DNA from: CAZVQX01 sp964629735
GTDB taxonomy: Bacteria; Bacillota_I; Bacilli_A; RF39; UBA660
Assembly (NCBI GenBank): GCA_964629735.1
Contig: CAZVQX010000002.1
Coordinates: 1-64,000 of the forward strand
Direction of reading: 5' to 3'
Length of the DNA stretch: 64,000 nt
Below the pieces are notes generated by a model. It worked only from the letters and a program-made list of their open reading frames with translations, did no database searches and was not told the origin of the DNA. Below are positions 34,420-44,305 of this stretch, one piece after another. Both the position numbers and the translations under genes were made by a program. Each line of letters begins with the position of its first letter. Position 1 is the stretch's first letter.

Positions 34420-34976
34420 TATGCTCTCGAATCATATTTACCATCTTTAGTTGACACAATAATCATTTGATCATTTTCCACAAATAATGGAACTTTAACA
34501 ACTAAACCTGTTTCGATTGTTGCATCTTTCATTGCATTAGTTACAGTATTGCCTCTCACTGCTGGTTCTGTACTAATTACTTTGTATTCAACTTTTTCTG
34601 GTAAAGTTAAACCTAACATTTCGTTTTCATAAAAAGTAATGGCAACATTTAAACCTTCTTTTAAAAATAGTACTTCATCTTCTATTTGTTGCTTATTTAA
34701 TTCTATTTGTTCATATGTTTCCATATTCATAAAATTATAAACATCACCACTTGCATATAAAAATTGCATAGTAACTTTTTCAATTGTTGCTTTTTCTACT
34801 TTTATGCCAGCTGTAAAAGTGTGATCAATAATAGCACCTGTTCTTAAATTTTTTAATTTACTTCGAACAAAAGCTGGCCCTTTGCCGGGTTTAACGTGTA
34901 AAAATTCAATAATTTGATAAATATTACCGTCAAAACCAATTGTCATTCCAGTTTTAAAATCATTTACGTTAATCAT
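34419..34976 (-). CDS. efp: Elongation factor P
   Basis: EF-P rescues ribosomes stalled at polyproline. The 185-aa protein has the usual three beta-barrel domains. The modification loop HVKPGKGPAFVR near residue 32 keeps the lysine that is modified in other species (5-aminopentanol in Bacillus). The C-terminal VVKVPLFVENDQMIIVSTKDGKYDSRA is canonical. Next upstream is rpmG, 14 bp away, suggesting a shared transcript. Confidence 0.96.
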   Translation of the reverse strand: MINVNDFKTGMTIGFDGNIYQIIEFLHVKPGKGPAFVRSKLKNLRTGAIIDHTFTAGIKVEKATIEKVTMQFLYASGDVYNFMNMETYEQIELNKQQIEDEVLFLKEGLNVAITFYENEMLGLTLPEKVEYKVISTEPAVRGNTVTNAMKDATIETGLVVKVPLFVENDQMIIVSTKDGKYDSRA

Positions 34977-34990
34977 TATTAATCACCCTT

Positions 34991-35158
34991 TTATTTTTTT
35001 TCTTTGTGTAATGTCACTTTTTTCTCTTTTAAACAAAACTTATTAAGTTCTAAACGATTTGGTGTGTTTTTTTTGTTTTTTTCTGTGCGATAATTTTCAC
35101 TACCACATTCTGTGCATTGTAGTGTTATTCTTTCGCGTGCTTCTCCTTTTTTTGCCAT
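34991..35158 (-). CDS. rpmG: 50S ribosomal protein L33
   Basis: A 55-aa L33 beginning [18 protein letters not shown]. Start placed at 35156-35158 behind GGAGG; a longer reading of seven more codons runs through the ribosome site. The CX2C pair is present, but only one cysteine of the second pair remains (FCLKEKK). This half-lost zinc site is common among L33 paralogues. Many Firmicutes carry several L33 genes, and a second copy is not visible here. Confidence 0.93.
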   Translation of the reverse strand: MAKKGEARERITLQCTECGSENYRTEKNKKNTPNRLELNKFCLKEKKVTLHKEKK

Positions 35159-35189
35159 GTTTTTACCTCCTTTTGACACACATGCATAT

Positions 35190-35217
35190 ATTATAACAAA
35201 TTATTTGTAGATTTCAA
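35190..35217 (-). promoter_or_regulatory. Promoter of rpmG-efp
   Basis: TTGAAA (35212-35217), a 16-bp spacer and TATAAT (35190-35195) on the minus strand. The -35 box lies within the last codons of the PBP gene. Confidence 0.7.
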
Positions 35218-37303
35218 AGAATTTTTGTGAAACCTTATAAGATAATCTTCGATTAACTGCTGTTCGATAGTTATTTTTACTATTTGGGTAGCCAACATCT
35301 GGTGAAATAATTGTAAAAGTAGCAACAGGATTATCAAATGGTGCATACCCAATAAAAGTATGAGTATAAGTTTCTTGATCAACTATACCATCATTATCAG
35401 TATCAATAAAACTCTCACTAGTCCCTGTTTTTCCGGCTGGGTTAATATTAAGCGGCATATAACCAACACCAGTTCCACCAGATCTTAAAACTTCATAAAA
35501 ACCTTGTTGAACTCTTTTAAAATATTCATCCTTAGTATGAACTTGATTTAAATTAATAGTATTACTACTATATAACAAAGTTGACAATTTATCATCAGTT
35601 GGTTGATAGACACTTTTTAAAAGTTTTGGTGCTATACGGTAACCACCATTAGCTATTGTTGAAATGTACTGCGATAGTTGGATTGGAGTATAAGTATCAT
35701 ATTGACCAATTGCAAAATCCAACAAATGACCCGATACTTTACTATTTCCTTTATAACCTAAACTCTCATTTGGTAAATCGATACCAGTTTTAACGCCTAA
35801 ACCAAATTCGGCAAAAGTATTTCGATACACCGCAAACGCTTCCTGATTGATTGATAATGGTTTGTTATATTCATATTTGCCTTTACCTATTTTAATAGCT
35901 GTCTGATATTGATATGAGTTTGATGATAATTTTAATGCTGTAATATCGTCTAACTTTCCTAAATATCGCCACGAACATTTTTTAGGCGTTGCGGCAATTT
36001 TTATACAATAATCATCGCGAATTTCACCTTTTTTAAGTGCTCCATTATTAAATCCTACAATATTAGATGCTCCTTTTACAACCGAGCCCATAACGGCTGA
36101 AGTACTTATTATTCCTGGTGTATAATCGTAAACTTCATATTCATTACCTTTTTGAATAATTTGCTTAGAAGTCATTGCTAAAACATCACCATTATTTGGG
36201 TCTGTTATAATTATATAAGAACGATTATAAAAATCGGTATTAGGTTCTTTTTTAGTTGCCTTTAATTCTTCAATTAAAATATTTTCTATTTCTTTTTGCA
36301 ACTCAATATCTATAGTTAATACTATATCATTTCCCCTTTTGCCAGCTTTTAATAATTTATAACTACCATCACTTAATAATTCATAAACATCTTTCTCGCC
36401 TTTTAAAAAGTTTTCATATTGATATTCGAGATAACTGGTCCCAACCCGATCATTTAAGTTATATCCTTTTGATATATAATAATCTTTTAACTCATATGGT
36501 AAACCTGCTTCACTAGAAGATACGGTTCCTAAAATGGTGCGAAAAACATTACCGTAAGGATATACTCTTTCCCAATCTAATCGAGTATTAAACCCTTTTA
36601 ACTTATGTATATTTTCAGAAATTTTAGCATATTCTAAATCAGTAATCTTTTCTTTTTTTATTGTTTTTTCAGCAAAATAATAACCATTATTCATTAAGTA
36701 ATAAATGTATGCTGCTTTTTTATCTATATCTTTATAATTGGACAAATCCTCGTCTGTAATTCTTTCAATTTTTAATTCTTCAATATCATCTAATGTAAGC
36801 TTGCGCTCATTCAACGATTTCCATTCTTCATCTGTTATTTTTTTGTTGCCTAATTTATAATTGTTTTTTAACCAAAACTCTTTTAAATTTCTATTTCTTA
36901 ATTGACTATAATCAATTTCAATTATGTTAGCAACTTCATAAGCCATTTCTATTTCTTCTTTTGTACTAATACCTTGTTGCTTTTTATAATAAATAACTTT
37001 TACCGGTTTATTATCGACTATTAATCGATGATGACGATCATATATTCTACCTCTTGGTGCACTAGGACCATAGACAATATTTTGATTTAATAATCGGACC
37101 TTATTGGCATAATATTCTTGTTTCACTATTTGGATAAAAAACAAATTAATTACCATAACCATAATTGCTATAACAATTATCCCCATTAATATGCTATATC
37201 TTTTTTCGATGATTTCTCTAATGTTTCTATATTTTTTATAATAAATATTATTAATATAAGTTTTATTTTTTTTATGATTGGATATTTTTTTCATATAACT
37301 CAT
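35201..37303 (-). CDS. Class B penicillin-binding protein (PBP2/FtsI-type transpeptidase)
   Basis: Transpeptidase that cross-links peptidoglycan. A membrane helix at about residues 37-58 is followed by the class B dimerisation domain (APRGRIYDRHHRLI near 78) and the transpeptidase domain. The domain has the active-site SxxK in SVVK (about 407), SSN as the SxN motif (about 455) and KTGTS (about 628). The SxxK context reads MGSVVKGAS rather than PGSTFK, a mild divergence. Whether it serves elongation or division cannot be decided; no rod or division gene is adjacent. The start overlaps the sodA 3' end by 32 bp and no strong ribosome site is seen; an ATG three codons later is the alternative. 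Confidence 0.92.
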   Translation of the reverse strand: MSYMKKISNHKKNKTYINNIYYKKYRNIREIIEKRYSILMGIIVIAIMVMVINLFFIQIVKQEYYANKVRLLNQNIVYGPSAPRGRIYDRHHRLIVDNKPVKVIYYKKQQGISTKEEIEMAYEVANIIEIDYSQLRNRNLKEFWLKNNYKLGNKKITDEEWKSLNERKLTLDDIEELKIERITDEDLSNYKDIDKKAAYIYYLMNNGYYFAEKTIKKEKITDLEYAKISENIHKLKGFNTRLDWERVYPYGNVFRTILGTVSSSEAGLPYELKDYYISKGYNLNDRVGTSYLEYQYENFLKGEKDVYELLSDGSYKLLKAGKRGNDIVLTIDIELQKEIENILIEELKATKKEPNTDFYNRSYIIITDPNNGDVLAMTSKQIIQKGNEYEVYDYTPGIISTSAVMGSVVKGASNIVGFNNGALKKGEIRDDYCIKIAATPKKCSWRYLGKLDDITALKLSSNSYQYQTAIKIGKGKYEYNKPLSINQEAFAVYRNTFAEFGLGVKTGIDLPNESLGYKGNSKVSGHLLDFAIGQYDTYTPIQLSQYISTIANGGYRIAPKLLKSVYQPTDDKLSTLLYSSNTINLNQVHTKDEYFKRVQQGFYEVLRSGGTGVGYMPLNINPAGKTGTSESFIDTDNDGIVDQETYTHTFIGYAPFDNPVATFTIISPDVGYPNSKNNYRTAVNRRLSYKVSQKFFEIYK

Positions 37304-37886
37304 TTATTTTAGAAAAATCAACAATATTAAAAAAATTATTAATATAATCACCACGCCGATTATGATACTTTAAATAATAAGCATGTTCCCATAAATCGAG
37401 AGTCATGATTGGGGTTAACATATAACTGTATGGTGTTTCCTGATTAGGAGTATTTATTATTTCTAATTCATTATCTCGGTTTAGTACCAAAAAAGTATAA
37501 CCCGATCCTTGTAAAAAATTAGCTGTTTTAATAAATTCTTCTTTAAATTGTTCATATGTTCCATACTGTTTTAAAATTGCATCTTTTAGCTTTCCAACTA
37601 AATTATTTTTTTTATTAGGACTTATGCTATTCCAATATAAATTATGGTTTAAGACACCACCAGCATTAAATAATATATCTCCTCTAACCTCTAATGGAAA
37701 ATCATCAATGTGCTCAATTAATCCCACTAAATTATATTTATAATTATAATGAATATTATTTAATAAATTATTTAATTTATTTAAATAGCCCCGGTGATGT
37801 AATTCATAATGAATTTTTACGGTCTCAGCATCAATATAAGGCTCTAATGCATCATATTTGTATTCCAATTTAGGTATATCATACAT
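37272..37886 (-). CDS. sodA: Superoxide dismutase (Fe/Mn family)
   Basis: A cytosolic enzyme converting superoxide to peroxide and oxygen. Metal ligands: His in VKIHYELHHRGY (about residue 26), His in GGVLNHNLYW (about 79), and Asp and His in LDLWEHAYYLKY (about 163-167). The motif GGVLNHNLYW replaces the usual GGHxNHxxFW, so one conserved but non-ligand His is missing. The protein is 204 aa. Fe or Mn preference cannot be told. Presence of SOD suggests exposure to oxygen even if the organism lives mainly without it. Confidence 0.92.
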   Translation of the reverse strand: MYDIPKLEYKYDALEPYIDAETVKIHYELHHRGYLNKLNNLLNNIHYNYKYNLVGLIEHIDDFPLEVRGDILFNAGGVLNHNLYWNSISPNKKNNLVGKLKDAILKQYGTYEQFKEEFIKTANFLQGSGYTFLVLNRDNELEIINTPNQETPYSYMLTPIMTLDLWEHAYYLKYHNRRGDYINNFFNIVDFSKINELYEKNIQS

Positions 37887-37970
37887 TGTATCATTCCTTT
37901 CACTAAATTATATTTATTTAAATATTCATTATTCTGATGTTTTTATCATATATTTTTTTGAGGTGATCTA

Positions 37971-38234
37971 ATGAACGATTTTTTAATTAAACAGTATGTT
38001 AATAATGTTACTAAAAAAGATATTCAAAGTTTTGCTAATTCCTACGGAATTGTTTTAAATGATAACGAAATTAATATTATTTATAAACATATTAAAAATA
38101 ATTGGCGCACTATTTTATATGGCAATCCTAGAGGAATCCTAGATGATATTAAAAACAATGTAGAACCATTAACTTATAGTAAAATAGAAGAATTGTATAC
38201 TTATTTTAATGAAAAAATTAAAAATTATTTATAA
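37971..38234 (+). CDS. DUF2624-like small protein (YqfT-like)
   Basis: An 87-aa soluble, helical protein. The layout (NNVTKKDIQSFANSYGIVLNDNEINIIYKHIKNNWRTIL and a closing KIEELYTYF) resembles B. subtilis YqfT, which lies beside the endonuclease IV gene; here too it adjoins nfo, although convergent. Function is unknown. The ATG has a good GAGGTG site. Confidence 0.65.
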   Translation: MNDFLIKQYVNNVTKKDIQSFANSYGIVLNDNEINIIYKHIKNNWRTILYGNPRGILDDIKNNVEPLTYSKIEELYTYFNEKIKNYL

Positions 38235-39133
38235 TAATTTCTTATATCTTCTAATAAATTATGATTAAATTTATTATTTTTAATCATTGCTATTTCAAAT
38301 TTATATGGTGGATATAATCTTTCTTTAGACACATCATTTTCAGTAACATAAGGAGTTTCTAATATTTTGGGAATATCTTTTAATAAAGGATGATAAATAA
38401 CTTTTATTAAATTATCAAAACCAATTGTACCTAACCCAAAATTGTCATGGCGATCTTTTCCAGCACCTAATTCATTTTTACTATCATTAATATGAAGACA
38501 CGCTAATTTATCTAAACCTATTACTTCATCAAACTCTTCTAATACTTGATCAAAATTTTCAACTTTATAACCAGCATCGTTAATATGGCAGGTATCTAAA
38601 CATACTTTTATTCTATTTGAATGTTTTACACCATCAATTATTTTTTTTATTTCTTCAAAACTAATTCCTATCTCCGTTCCTTTACCGGCCATTGTCTCTA
38701 AACAAATATCAACTTTAGTATTATCATCGACAACAATATTAAGAGCATCAATAATATTATTAATTCCCTCTTCTCTTGTTAATTTTACATGACTACCAGG
38801 ATGAAGTACTAATTTATTAAGTCCTAATTGTTCTACGCGTTTTACTTCTTCCTGTAAAAATCGAATAGCAAAATCTTGTTTTTCACCTGAACTTGCTAAA
38901 TTAACAATATATGGAGCATGAACTACAACATTATTTAAATTAATGTTGTTTTCTTTCATTAATTCTACCGCTTTTTTAGTTAATTCATCATTAATCGGTG
39001 ATCGATTAGTATTTTGTGGGGCCCCTGTATAAATCATAAAAGCATTGCCGCCATATAATAAAATTTCTTTTACACTTCCTAATAATTGTTCATCTTTTTT
39101 AAAAGATACATGTGATCCTATAATTAACTTCAT
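38225..39133 (-). CDS. nfo: Endonuclease IV
   Basis: An AP endonuclease of base-excision repair that uses three metal ions, probably zinc. The 302-aa barrel has GSHVSFKK at the start, HAPYIVNLAS, VLHPGSH, CLETMAGKGTEIG, VCLDTCHINDAGY (about 181), LHINDSKNELGAGKDRHDNFG and ILETPY. All His/Asp/Glu ligand positions look present. The start is ATG 39131-39133 behind GAGGTG, preferred to a GTG three codons upstream. It is 10 bp after dnaE and so co-transcribed with the replicase. Confidence 0.96.
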   Translation of the reverse strand: MKLIIGSHVSFKKDEQLLGSVKEILLYGGNAFMIYTGAPQNTNRSPINDELTKKAVELMKENNINLNNVVVHAPYIVNLASSGEKQDFAIRFLQEEVKRVEQLGLNKLVLHPGSHVKLTREEGINNIIDALNIVVDDNTKVDICLETMAGKGTEIGISFEEIKKIIDGVKHSNRIKVCLDTCHINDAGYKVENFDQVLEEFDEVIGLDKLACLHINDSKNELGAGKDRHDNFGLGTIGFDNLIKVIYHPLLKDIPKILETPYVTENDVSKERLYPPYKFEIAMIKNNKFNHNLLEDIRNYYK

Positions 39134-39143
39134 AATGTACACC

Positions 39144-42059
39144 TCATTCTATTTTTTCTATTTTATTAGCTACTATATTAAATTTATCAAAGCGTTTTTC
39201 AACACGACCTTTTATTTTTAAAATATCATATAATTTAACATCTTTAACCCTTTCATAAACTTTTGGAAAAACAACAATATCAATTATGTTTGATTCATCT
39301 GCCCCAGTTATAAAGCACATTAATTGATTATTTTTAGTCGTTATTTCTTTTATTCTTTCTGTATATATAATAATTTCAATATTTTGATTAAAATATCGTG
39401 CTATATCACTAATGTTAATTTTATTACTATATTTTCTTTTATATTCAGAAACTGGATGTTCACTTAGATAAAAGCCAAAAACTTCTAACTCAAATGCAAG
39501 CATTTCTTTAGTCGAATACTCTGCATATTCTTTAATAGCGGGCTCCAATGCGTAATCCCCTGTTATTCCTTTAACTAATTCTCCATAATTAATAATTAAA
39601 TCGAGATTCTCATGTAATGTTCTTTTGGTATAACCAAATTCATTGAAACAGCCTGCATTAATTAAGACTTCGATAATATTTTGATTAACTACTTTACCAT
39701 ATACTCGTTTAACAAAATCAAATATATCAATATATTGACCGTTTTTTCGCTCTTCAATAATTAAATTTATAGCATTTATACTAATATTTTTAATTGCTGA
39801 TAATGGATATATAATTCCATCTTCATATATTAAATAATTATTTGCACTTTTATTAATAGATGGCGAATAAATTAAAACATTATTACTTTTACAATCATAT
39901 ATATATTCTTTTGTTTTAACAGTACTACCAATAACCATTGATAATAAGTTTTTCATAAAATATTTAGAATAATTTGCTTTTAAATAAGCAATTTTATATG
40001 CAACAATAGCATAGGCTGTTGAATGGGCGCGAGGAAAACCATATTGAGCAAATTTTAATATTAAATCAAAAACTTCATTAACAATATCAATTTGATATCC
40101 CCTCCCAATACTTTGGGTAGAAAAATGTTCTCTTTCTTTTAATAACACATTTTCATCTTTTTTTACAATTGCACGTCTTAAAATATCAGCTTCACCTAAA
40201 GTAAAACCAGCCATTACACTTGCAATTTGCATAATTTGTTCTTGATAAATGATTATACCATAAGTTGGTTTTAAGATGTGTTCTAAAGTAGAATGAAAAT
40301 AATTAATTTCTTCACGGCCTTGTTTTCTACTAATATAAGTATCAATATTTGCCATTGGACCTGGACGATATAAAGCATTAGCAGCAATCAAATCTTCTAT
40401 ATTATTTGGTTTTAATTTTCGCAAAAATTGTTTCATTCCTTCTGACTCAAATTGAAAAATTCCAACTGTATTTGAATATGCAAAAACATCAAAAGTTTTT
40501 GAATTGTCTAGTGGTATATTATCAAAGGTTAAACTAATTTTTAAGTCATTATTTATATCTTTAATAATATTATTAATAATTGTAAAATTTTTAAGTCCTA
40601 AAATATCCATCTTTAAAAGTCCTAAGTCTTCAAGATAATCCATAGCATATCCAGTTGTATAAAATTCAGTTTGCTTTTTATCAAGTGGAATAACATTATC
40701 TAAATCTGTATTGGCAATAATAAGGCCCGCAGCATGAACAGAACTATGACGTTTTAATCCTTCAAATTTACTACTTATCTTATACATTAACATTAAATTA
40801 TTATTTTTATTTAAAAATTTTTTTAGTTTATTATTTTTATTATAGTTATCTTTTAATGATAATTGTGGGTCAAGCATTTTTGCAATTGAATCAATTATTT
40901 TTAAATCAATTCTCATAATCCGTCCAACATCTCTTATTACTTGTTTAGCACCTAAAGTACCAAATGTAATGATAGGGGCAACTTTTTTAGGACCATATTT
41001 ATCAATACAATATTTTATAATTTCATCACGACGATCAAATTCAAAATCAACATCTATATCAGGCATTGTTACCCGGTTGGGATTTAAAAATCTTTCAAAT
41101 AATAAATTATATTTTATTGGATCTACATTAGTTATATTTAAACAATAAGCAACTAATGAACCCGCACTACTCCCCCGAGCATAAGCCATTATATTATTCT
41201 TTTTTGCATATGATACATAATCCCATACTATTAAAAAATAATTACTAAACCCCATTTTACTAATAATACTTAATTCATAATTTAAACGATCAATGTAGAT
41301 ACGATAAACTTCATTACCAAATTTTTGACGTAGTCCATTAATGCATAATTTTTTTAAATATTGATTACTATCAATATTATTTGGCGTTTCATAAATTGGC
41401 AATAATTTTTGATGAAAAACTAATTCTAAATTACATAAGTCAAAAATTTTATTATTGTTTTCTAAGTCTTGTTTTGGTATTTCTAGTTGTAAATAATTTA
41501 TTTGATTATTACTAACTTCATGAATAGTTACACCATCACGAATCGCATGTAAATAATCAATATAATTAGCATCATCTTTGTATAAATATAACGTTTCATT
41601 CATATATAGTAAATTATTATCACTCATCAAATCTCTTTCGGTTTGATTTTTATAACTCTTAAATATATATTTATATATTTTGGACAAATCATCATATAAT
41701 TTTAACGATTCATATGGTACAATACATATTATATTTTCATTATATTTTTGTAATTTTTTTATATTTAATTGTTCTTCTAATAAAATAGTATTTAATTTTA
41801 ATAAATTCTTATATCCTTGGTAGTTTTGGCAATATAAAACTATTTTATTATTATCAATCGTTATTTCTAATCCTATGATTGGTTTAATATTATTATCAAC
41901 ACATAACTTATAAAATTCTAAAACACCATACATATTATTATCAGTTATTGTTAAGGCTTTTAATGAATTAGTTTTGGCAAAATTTACTAACTCATCAATT
42001 TTAATCATGCTTGTTAATAGAGAATAGTGAGTTTTTATATATAAAGGAACATAATTCAT
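39144..42059 (-). CDS. dnaE: DNA polymerase III alpha subunit (DnaE type)
   Basis: A C-family replicative polymerase. It has an N-terminal PHP-like domain (HYSLLTSMIKI; the second motif reads ITDNNMYG so the metal site is degenerate, as in Bacillus DnaE). The palm catalytic aspartates are in PDIDVDFEFDRRDE (about 345), and fingers motifs include GLKRHSSVHAAG and RPGPM. An OB-fold lies near the C-terminus. 971 aa is shorter than Bacillus DnaE (about 1115). In Firmicutes this enzyme extends primers alongside PolC; PolC is not in this window. ATG behind GGAGGTG; nfo follows closely. Confidence 0.95.
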   Translation of the reverse strand: MNYVPLYIKTHYSLLTSMIKIDELVNFAKTNSLKALTITDNNMYGVLEFYKLCVDNNIKPIIGLEITIDNNKIVLYCQNYQGYKNLLKLNTILLEEQLNIKKLQKYNENIICIVPYESLKLYDDLSKIYKYIFKSYKNQTERDLMSDNNLLYMNETLYLYKDDANYIDYLHAIRDGVTIHEVSNNQINYLQLEIPKQDLENNNKIFDLCNLELVFHQKLLPIYETPNNIDSNQYLKKLCINGLRQKFGNEVYRIYIDRLNYELSIISKMGFSNYFLIVWDYVSYAKKNNIMAYARGSSAGSLVAYCLNITNVDPIKYNLLFERFLNPNRVTMPDIDVDFEFDRRDEIIKYCIDKYGPKKVAPIITFGTLGAKQVIRDVGRIMRIDLKIIDSIAKMLDPQLSLKDNYNKNNKLKKFLNKNNNLMLMYKISSKFEGLKRHSSVHAAGLIIANTDLDNVIPLDKKQTEFYTTGYAMDYLEDLGLLKMDILGLKNFTIINNIIKDINNDLKISLTFDNIPLDNSKTFDVFAYSNTVGIFQFESEGMKQFLRKLKPNNIEDLIAANALYRPGPMANIDTYISRKQGREEINYFHSTLEHILKPTYGIIIYQEQIMQIASVMAGFTLGEADILRRAIVKKDENVLLKEREHFSTQSIGRGYQIDIVNEVFDLILKFAQYGFPRAHSTAYAIVAYKIAYLKANYSKYFMKNLLSMVIGSTVKTKEYIYDCKSNNVLIYSPSINKSANNYLIYEDGIIYPLSAIKNISINAINLIIEERKNGQYIDIFDFVKRVYGKVVNQNIIEVLINAGCFNEFGYTKRTLHENLDLIINYGELVKGITGDYALEPAIKEYAEYSTKEMLAFELEVFGFYLSEHPVSEYKRKYSNKINISDIARYFNQNIEIIIYTERIKEITTKNNQLMCFITGADESNIIDIVVFPKVYERVKDVKLYDILKIKGRVEKRFDKFNIVANKIEKIE

Positions 42060-42118
42060 TAAACACCTCCGATACTAATATAATTATAACATTAAACGTT
42101 TTCTTTTTATAGATATTA

Positions 42119-42147
42119 TTGACTTGTTACCGTAATTGTGTTAAAGT
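42119..42147 (+). promoter_or_regulatory. Promoter of rpmB
   Basis: TTGACT (42119-42124), a 17-bp spacer and TAAAGT (42142-42147) on the plus strand, about 34 bp before the rpmB ATG. Confidence 0.55.
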
Positions 42148-42180
42148 TATAAAGCAAAGAGAAATATAAGGAGGGATAAT

Positions 42181-42363
42181 ATGGCGAAGAAAATAACAAG
42201 CAAAAAACCTTTATTTGGAAATAATAGATCTCACGCTTTAAACGCGACAAGAAAAATGCAAAAGCCTAATCTACAAAAAGTTACTTTAGATAACGGTGAA
42301 TCTGTAATGATGAGTGCTAGAGAATTAAAAACATTAAAGAAAACAGATAAGAAAGCTGAATAA
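42181..42363 (+). CDS. rpmB: 50S ribosomal protein L28
   Basis: 60 aa, basic, with the L28 features [22 protein letters not shown] near the start and [11 protein letters not shown] at the end. It carries no zinc-binding cysteines. It stands alone with a strong AAGGAGG ribosome site, its own promoter and its own terminator, convergent with miaA. Confidence 0.95.
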   Translation: MAKKITSKKPLFGNNRSHALNATRKMQKPNLQKVTLDNGESVMMSARELKTLKKTDKKAE

Positions 42364-42370
42364 TATTTTA

Positions 42371-42396
42371 AAACCGAATTTTCATTCGGTTTTTTC
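42371..42396 (+). terminator. Terminator between rpmB and miaA
   Basis: ACCGAAT/ATTCGGT with a four-base loop, followed by TTTTT on the plus strand and preceded by AAAA, so it can work in both directions. It overlaps the 3' end of miaA. Confidence 0.88.
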
Positions 42397-43275
42397 ATTT
42401 TCTATATATTTTATTACTTGTAAAACAGTTTCGTTAAAATTATCATAATTAACATCAAACCATTTTATTTCCATTTGATTATTAAACCATGTATATTGAC
42501 GTTTAGCGTAATTCCTACTTCTTTTTTTAATTAATTTTATACAATTTTCTAACTCTTCACTCTTATCAAAATATGGAAATAATTCTTTATAACCAATAGG
42601 TGTTGTAACTGCTTTTGTTAAAATTTTTGAATTATAAACTTTTTTAGCTTCAACCATTAAACCATCCTTAAGCATTTTATCAACACGATTATTTATTTTT
42701 TCATATAAAACAGCCCTATCAGTAGTCAGACCAATCACTATAGCGTCATATAACATTTTTTGTGTTTTTTCCTTTTCTGATAAAGGTTTTTTATTTTGAT
42801 TATAATAGTTTAAAGAACGAATTATTCTTTTTCTGTTATTTTGGTGAATATTGGTATTGGGATCTACCTCTATTAATCTATTATATAAGTCTGATGTAGT
42901 AATATTATTATAACTTAAATAATAACTTTCCTGATTAAACTGATAATCATATAAACAAGCCTTAATATATAAACCAGTACCACCAACAATAATTGGGGTT
43001 TTATTTTTTTGAAAAATTTCATTTATTTTAATTCGACAATCTTGTTGATAATGATAAACTGTATAATCTTCTTCGATTGTTTTGATATCAAATAAATGAT
43101 GAGGAATGTTTTCTTTTTCGGTTTCTGTTACTTTAGCAGTTGCAATATCTAATCCTTTATAAACTTGGGTACTATCACCATTTATAATTTCACCATCAAA
43201 ATATTTAGCAAGCTCGATTGATAGTTTAGTTTTTCCTACCCCGGTTGGTCCAACAATAACAATTACTTTATTCAT
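42382..43275 (-). CDS. miaA: tRNA dimethylallyltransferase
   Basis: MiaA adds the isopentenyl group to A37 of tRNAs reading UNN codons. The P-loop GPTGVGKT (residues about 8-15), GDSTQVYKG with the conserved Asp and Ser/Thr, PHHLFD, GGTGLYIKA and the closing KRRSRNYAKRQYTWF are all visible. 297 aa is normal. It is the last gene of ruvA-ruvB-queA-miaA, 7 bp after queA. Confidence 0.96.
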   Translation of the reverse strand: MNKVIVIVGPTGVGKTKLSIELAKYFDGEIINGDSTQVYKGLDIATAKVTETEKENIPHHLFDIKTIEEDYTVYHYQQDCRIKINEIFQKNKTPIIVGGTGLYIKACLYDYQFNQESYYLSYNNITTSDLYNRLIEVDPNTNIHQNNRKRIIRSLNYYNQNKKPLSEKEKTQKMLYDAIVIGLTTDRAVLYEKINNRVDKMLKDGLMVEAKKVYNSKILTKAVTTPIGYKELFPYFDKSEELENCIKLIKKRSRNYAKRQYTWFNNQMEIKWFDVNYDNFNETVLQVIKYIENEKTE

Positions 43276-43282
43276 AATTTAC

Positions 43283-44305
43283 CTACTTTATTATCATACT
43301 ATCGCCAAATGAGAAAAAGCGATATTGCATTTTTATAGCTTCGTGATAGGCATTCATAATATTATCTCGACCTGCTAAAGCACTAACTAACATGACTAAG
43401 GTTGATTTGGGTAAATGAAAATTTGTTATTAACATATCAATCGCTTGAAATTTAAAGCCTGGTTTAATGAAAATATCAGTAAAACCACTACACTCAATAA
43501 ATTTGCCATAATCACGCATTATTGTCTCTAAGGTCCTAGTTGTAGTTGTACCAACACCAATAATTTTATGATTATTTAATCGAGTCTCATTTAATATTTT
43601 AGCAACTTCATTACTTATTGAAAAAAACTCCGAATGCATCACATGGTTATCAATATTAGTAACTGATACCGGACGAAATGTACCTAACCCCACATGTAAA
43701 GTAATTGACACGATTTTTACACCTTTATCTTTTAGCTTCTGTAATAATTCTGGTGTAAAGTGCAATCCTGCAGTTGGAGCTGCAGCACTACCAATATTTT
43801 TTGCATAGACAGTCTGATAACGATTTTTATCTTTTAATTTTTCGTGAATATATGGTGGTAATGGCATTTCCCCTAACTCGTCTAATATTTCATATAAAAC
43901 GCCTTTATAGTCAAGTCTAAAAGTTGCTATTCCCATTTCCTTTTTATCAGTACATATTACTTTTAATTTATTACCAAAAATTAATTCAGTTCCTATCTTA
44001 ATTTTTTTAGCAGGTTTTACTAAACATTCCCACTCATTTTTAGATATTTCTTTTAAAAGTAATAATTCAATAACAGCACCAGTATCAATCTTAGTACCAA
44101 TTAATCGAGCTGGCATAACTTTTGAATCGTTTATAACTAACACATCATTTTTATCTATATAATCAATTATATTATAAAATTTTTTATGTTCAATCTCGCC
44201 AGTTTTTTTATCTAGTACTAATAATCGTGATTCATCCCTTTTATCAAGTGGTGTTTGTGCTATTAATTCATCTGGTAATTCAAAATCAAAATAATCTATC
44301 TTCAT
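43283..44305 (-). CDS. queA: S-adenosylmethionine:tRNA ribosyltransferase-isomerase
   Basis: QueA makes epoxyqueuosine from preQ1-modified tRNA. The N-terminus [28 protein letters not shown], then [27 protein letters not shown] and VSALAGRDN are family-typical. 340 aa is normal. It overlaps the end of ruvB by 20 bp, an order also common in Bacillus. Upstream queuosine genes and a tRNA-guanine transglycosylase are not in this window, so whether the whole pathway is present is not shown here. Confidence 0.96.
   Translation of the reverse strand: MKIDYFDFELPDELIAQTPLDKRDESRLLVLDKKTGEIEHKKFYNIIDYIDKNDVLVINDSKVMPARLIGTKIDTGAVIELLLLKEISKNEWECLVKPAKKIKIGTELIFGNKLKVICTDKKEMGIATFRLDYKGVLYEILDELGEMPLPPYIHEKLKDKNRYQTVYAKNIGSAAAPTAGLHFTPELLQKLKDKGVKIVSITLHVGLGTFRPVSVTNIDNHVMHSEFFSISNEVAKILNETRLNNHKIIGVGTTTTRTLETIMRDYGKFIECSGFTDIFIKPGFKFQAIDMLITNFHLPKSTLVMLVSALAGRDNIMNAYHEAIKMQYRFFSFGDSMIIK

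Noticed and set aside
34991..35158. Loss of the second zinc cysteine in L33 as a novelty
   Set aside because: L33 paralogues with three or fewer cysteines are common in Firmicutes.
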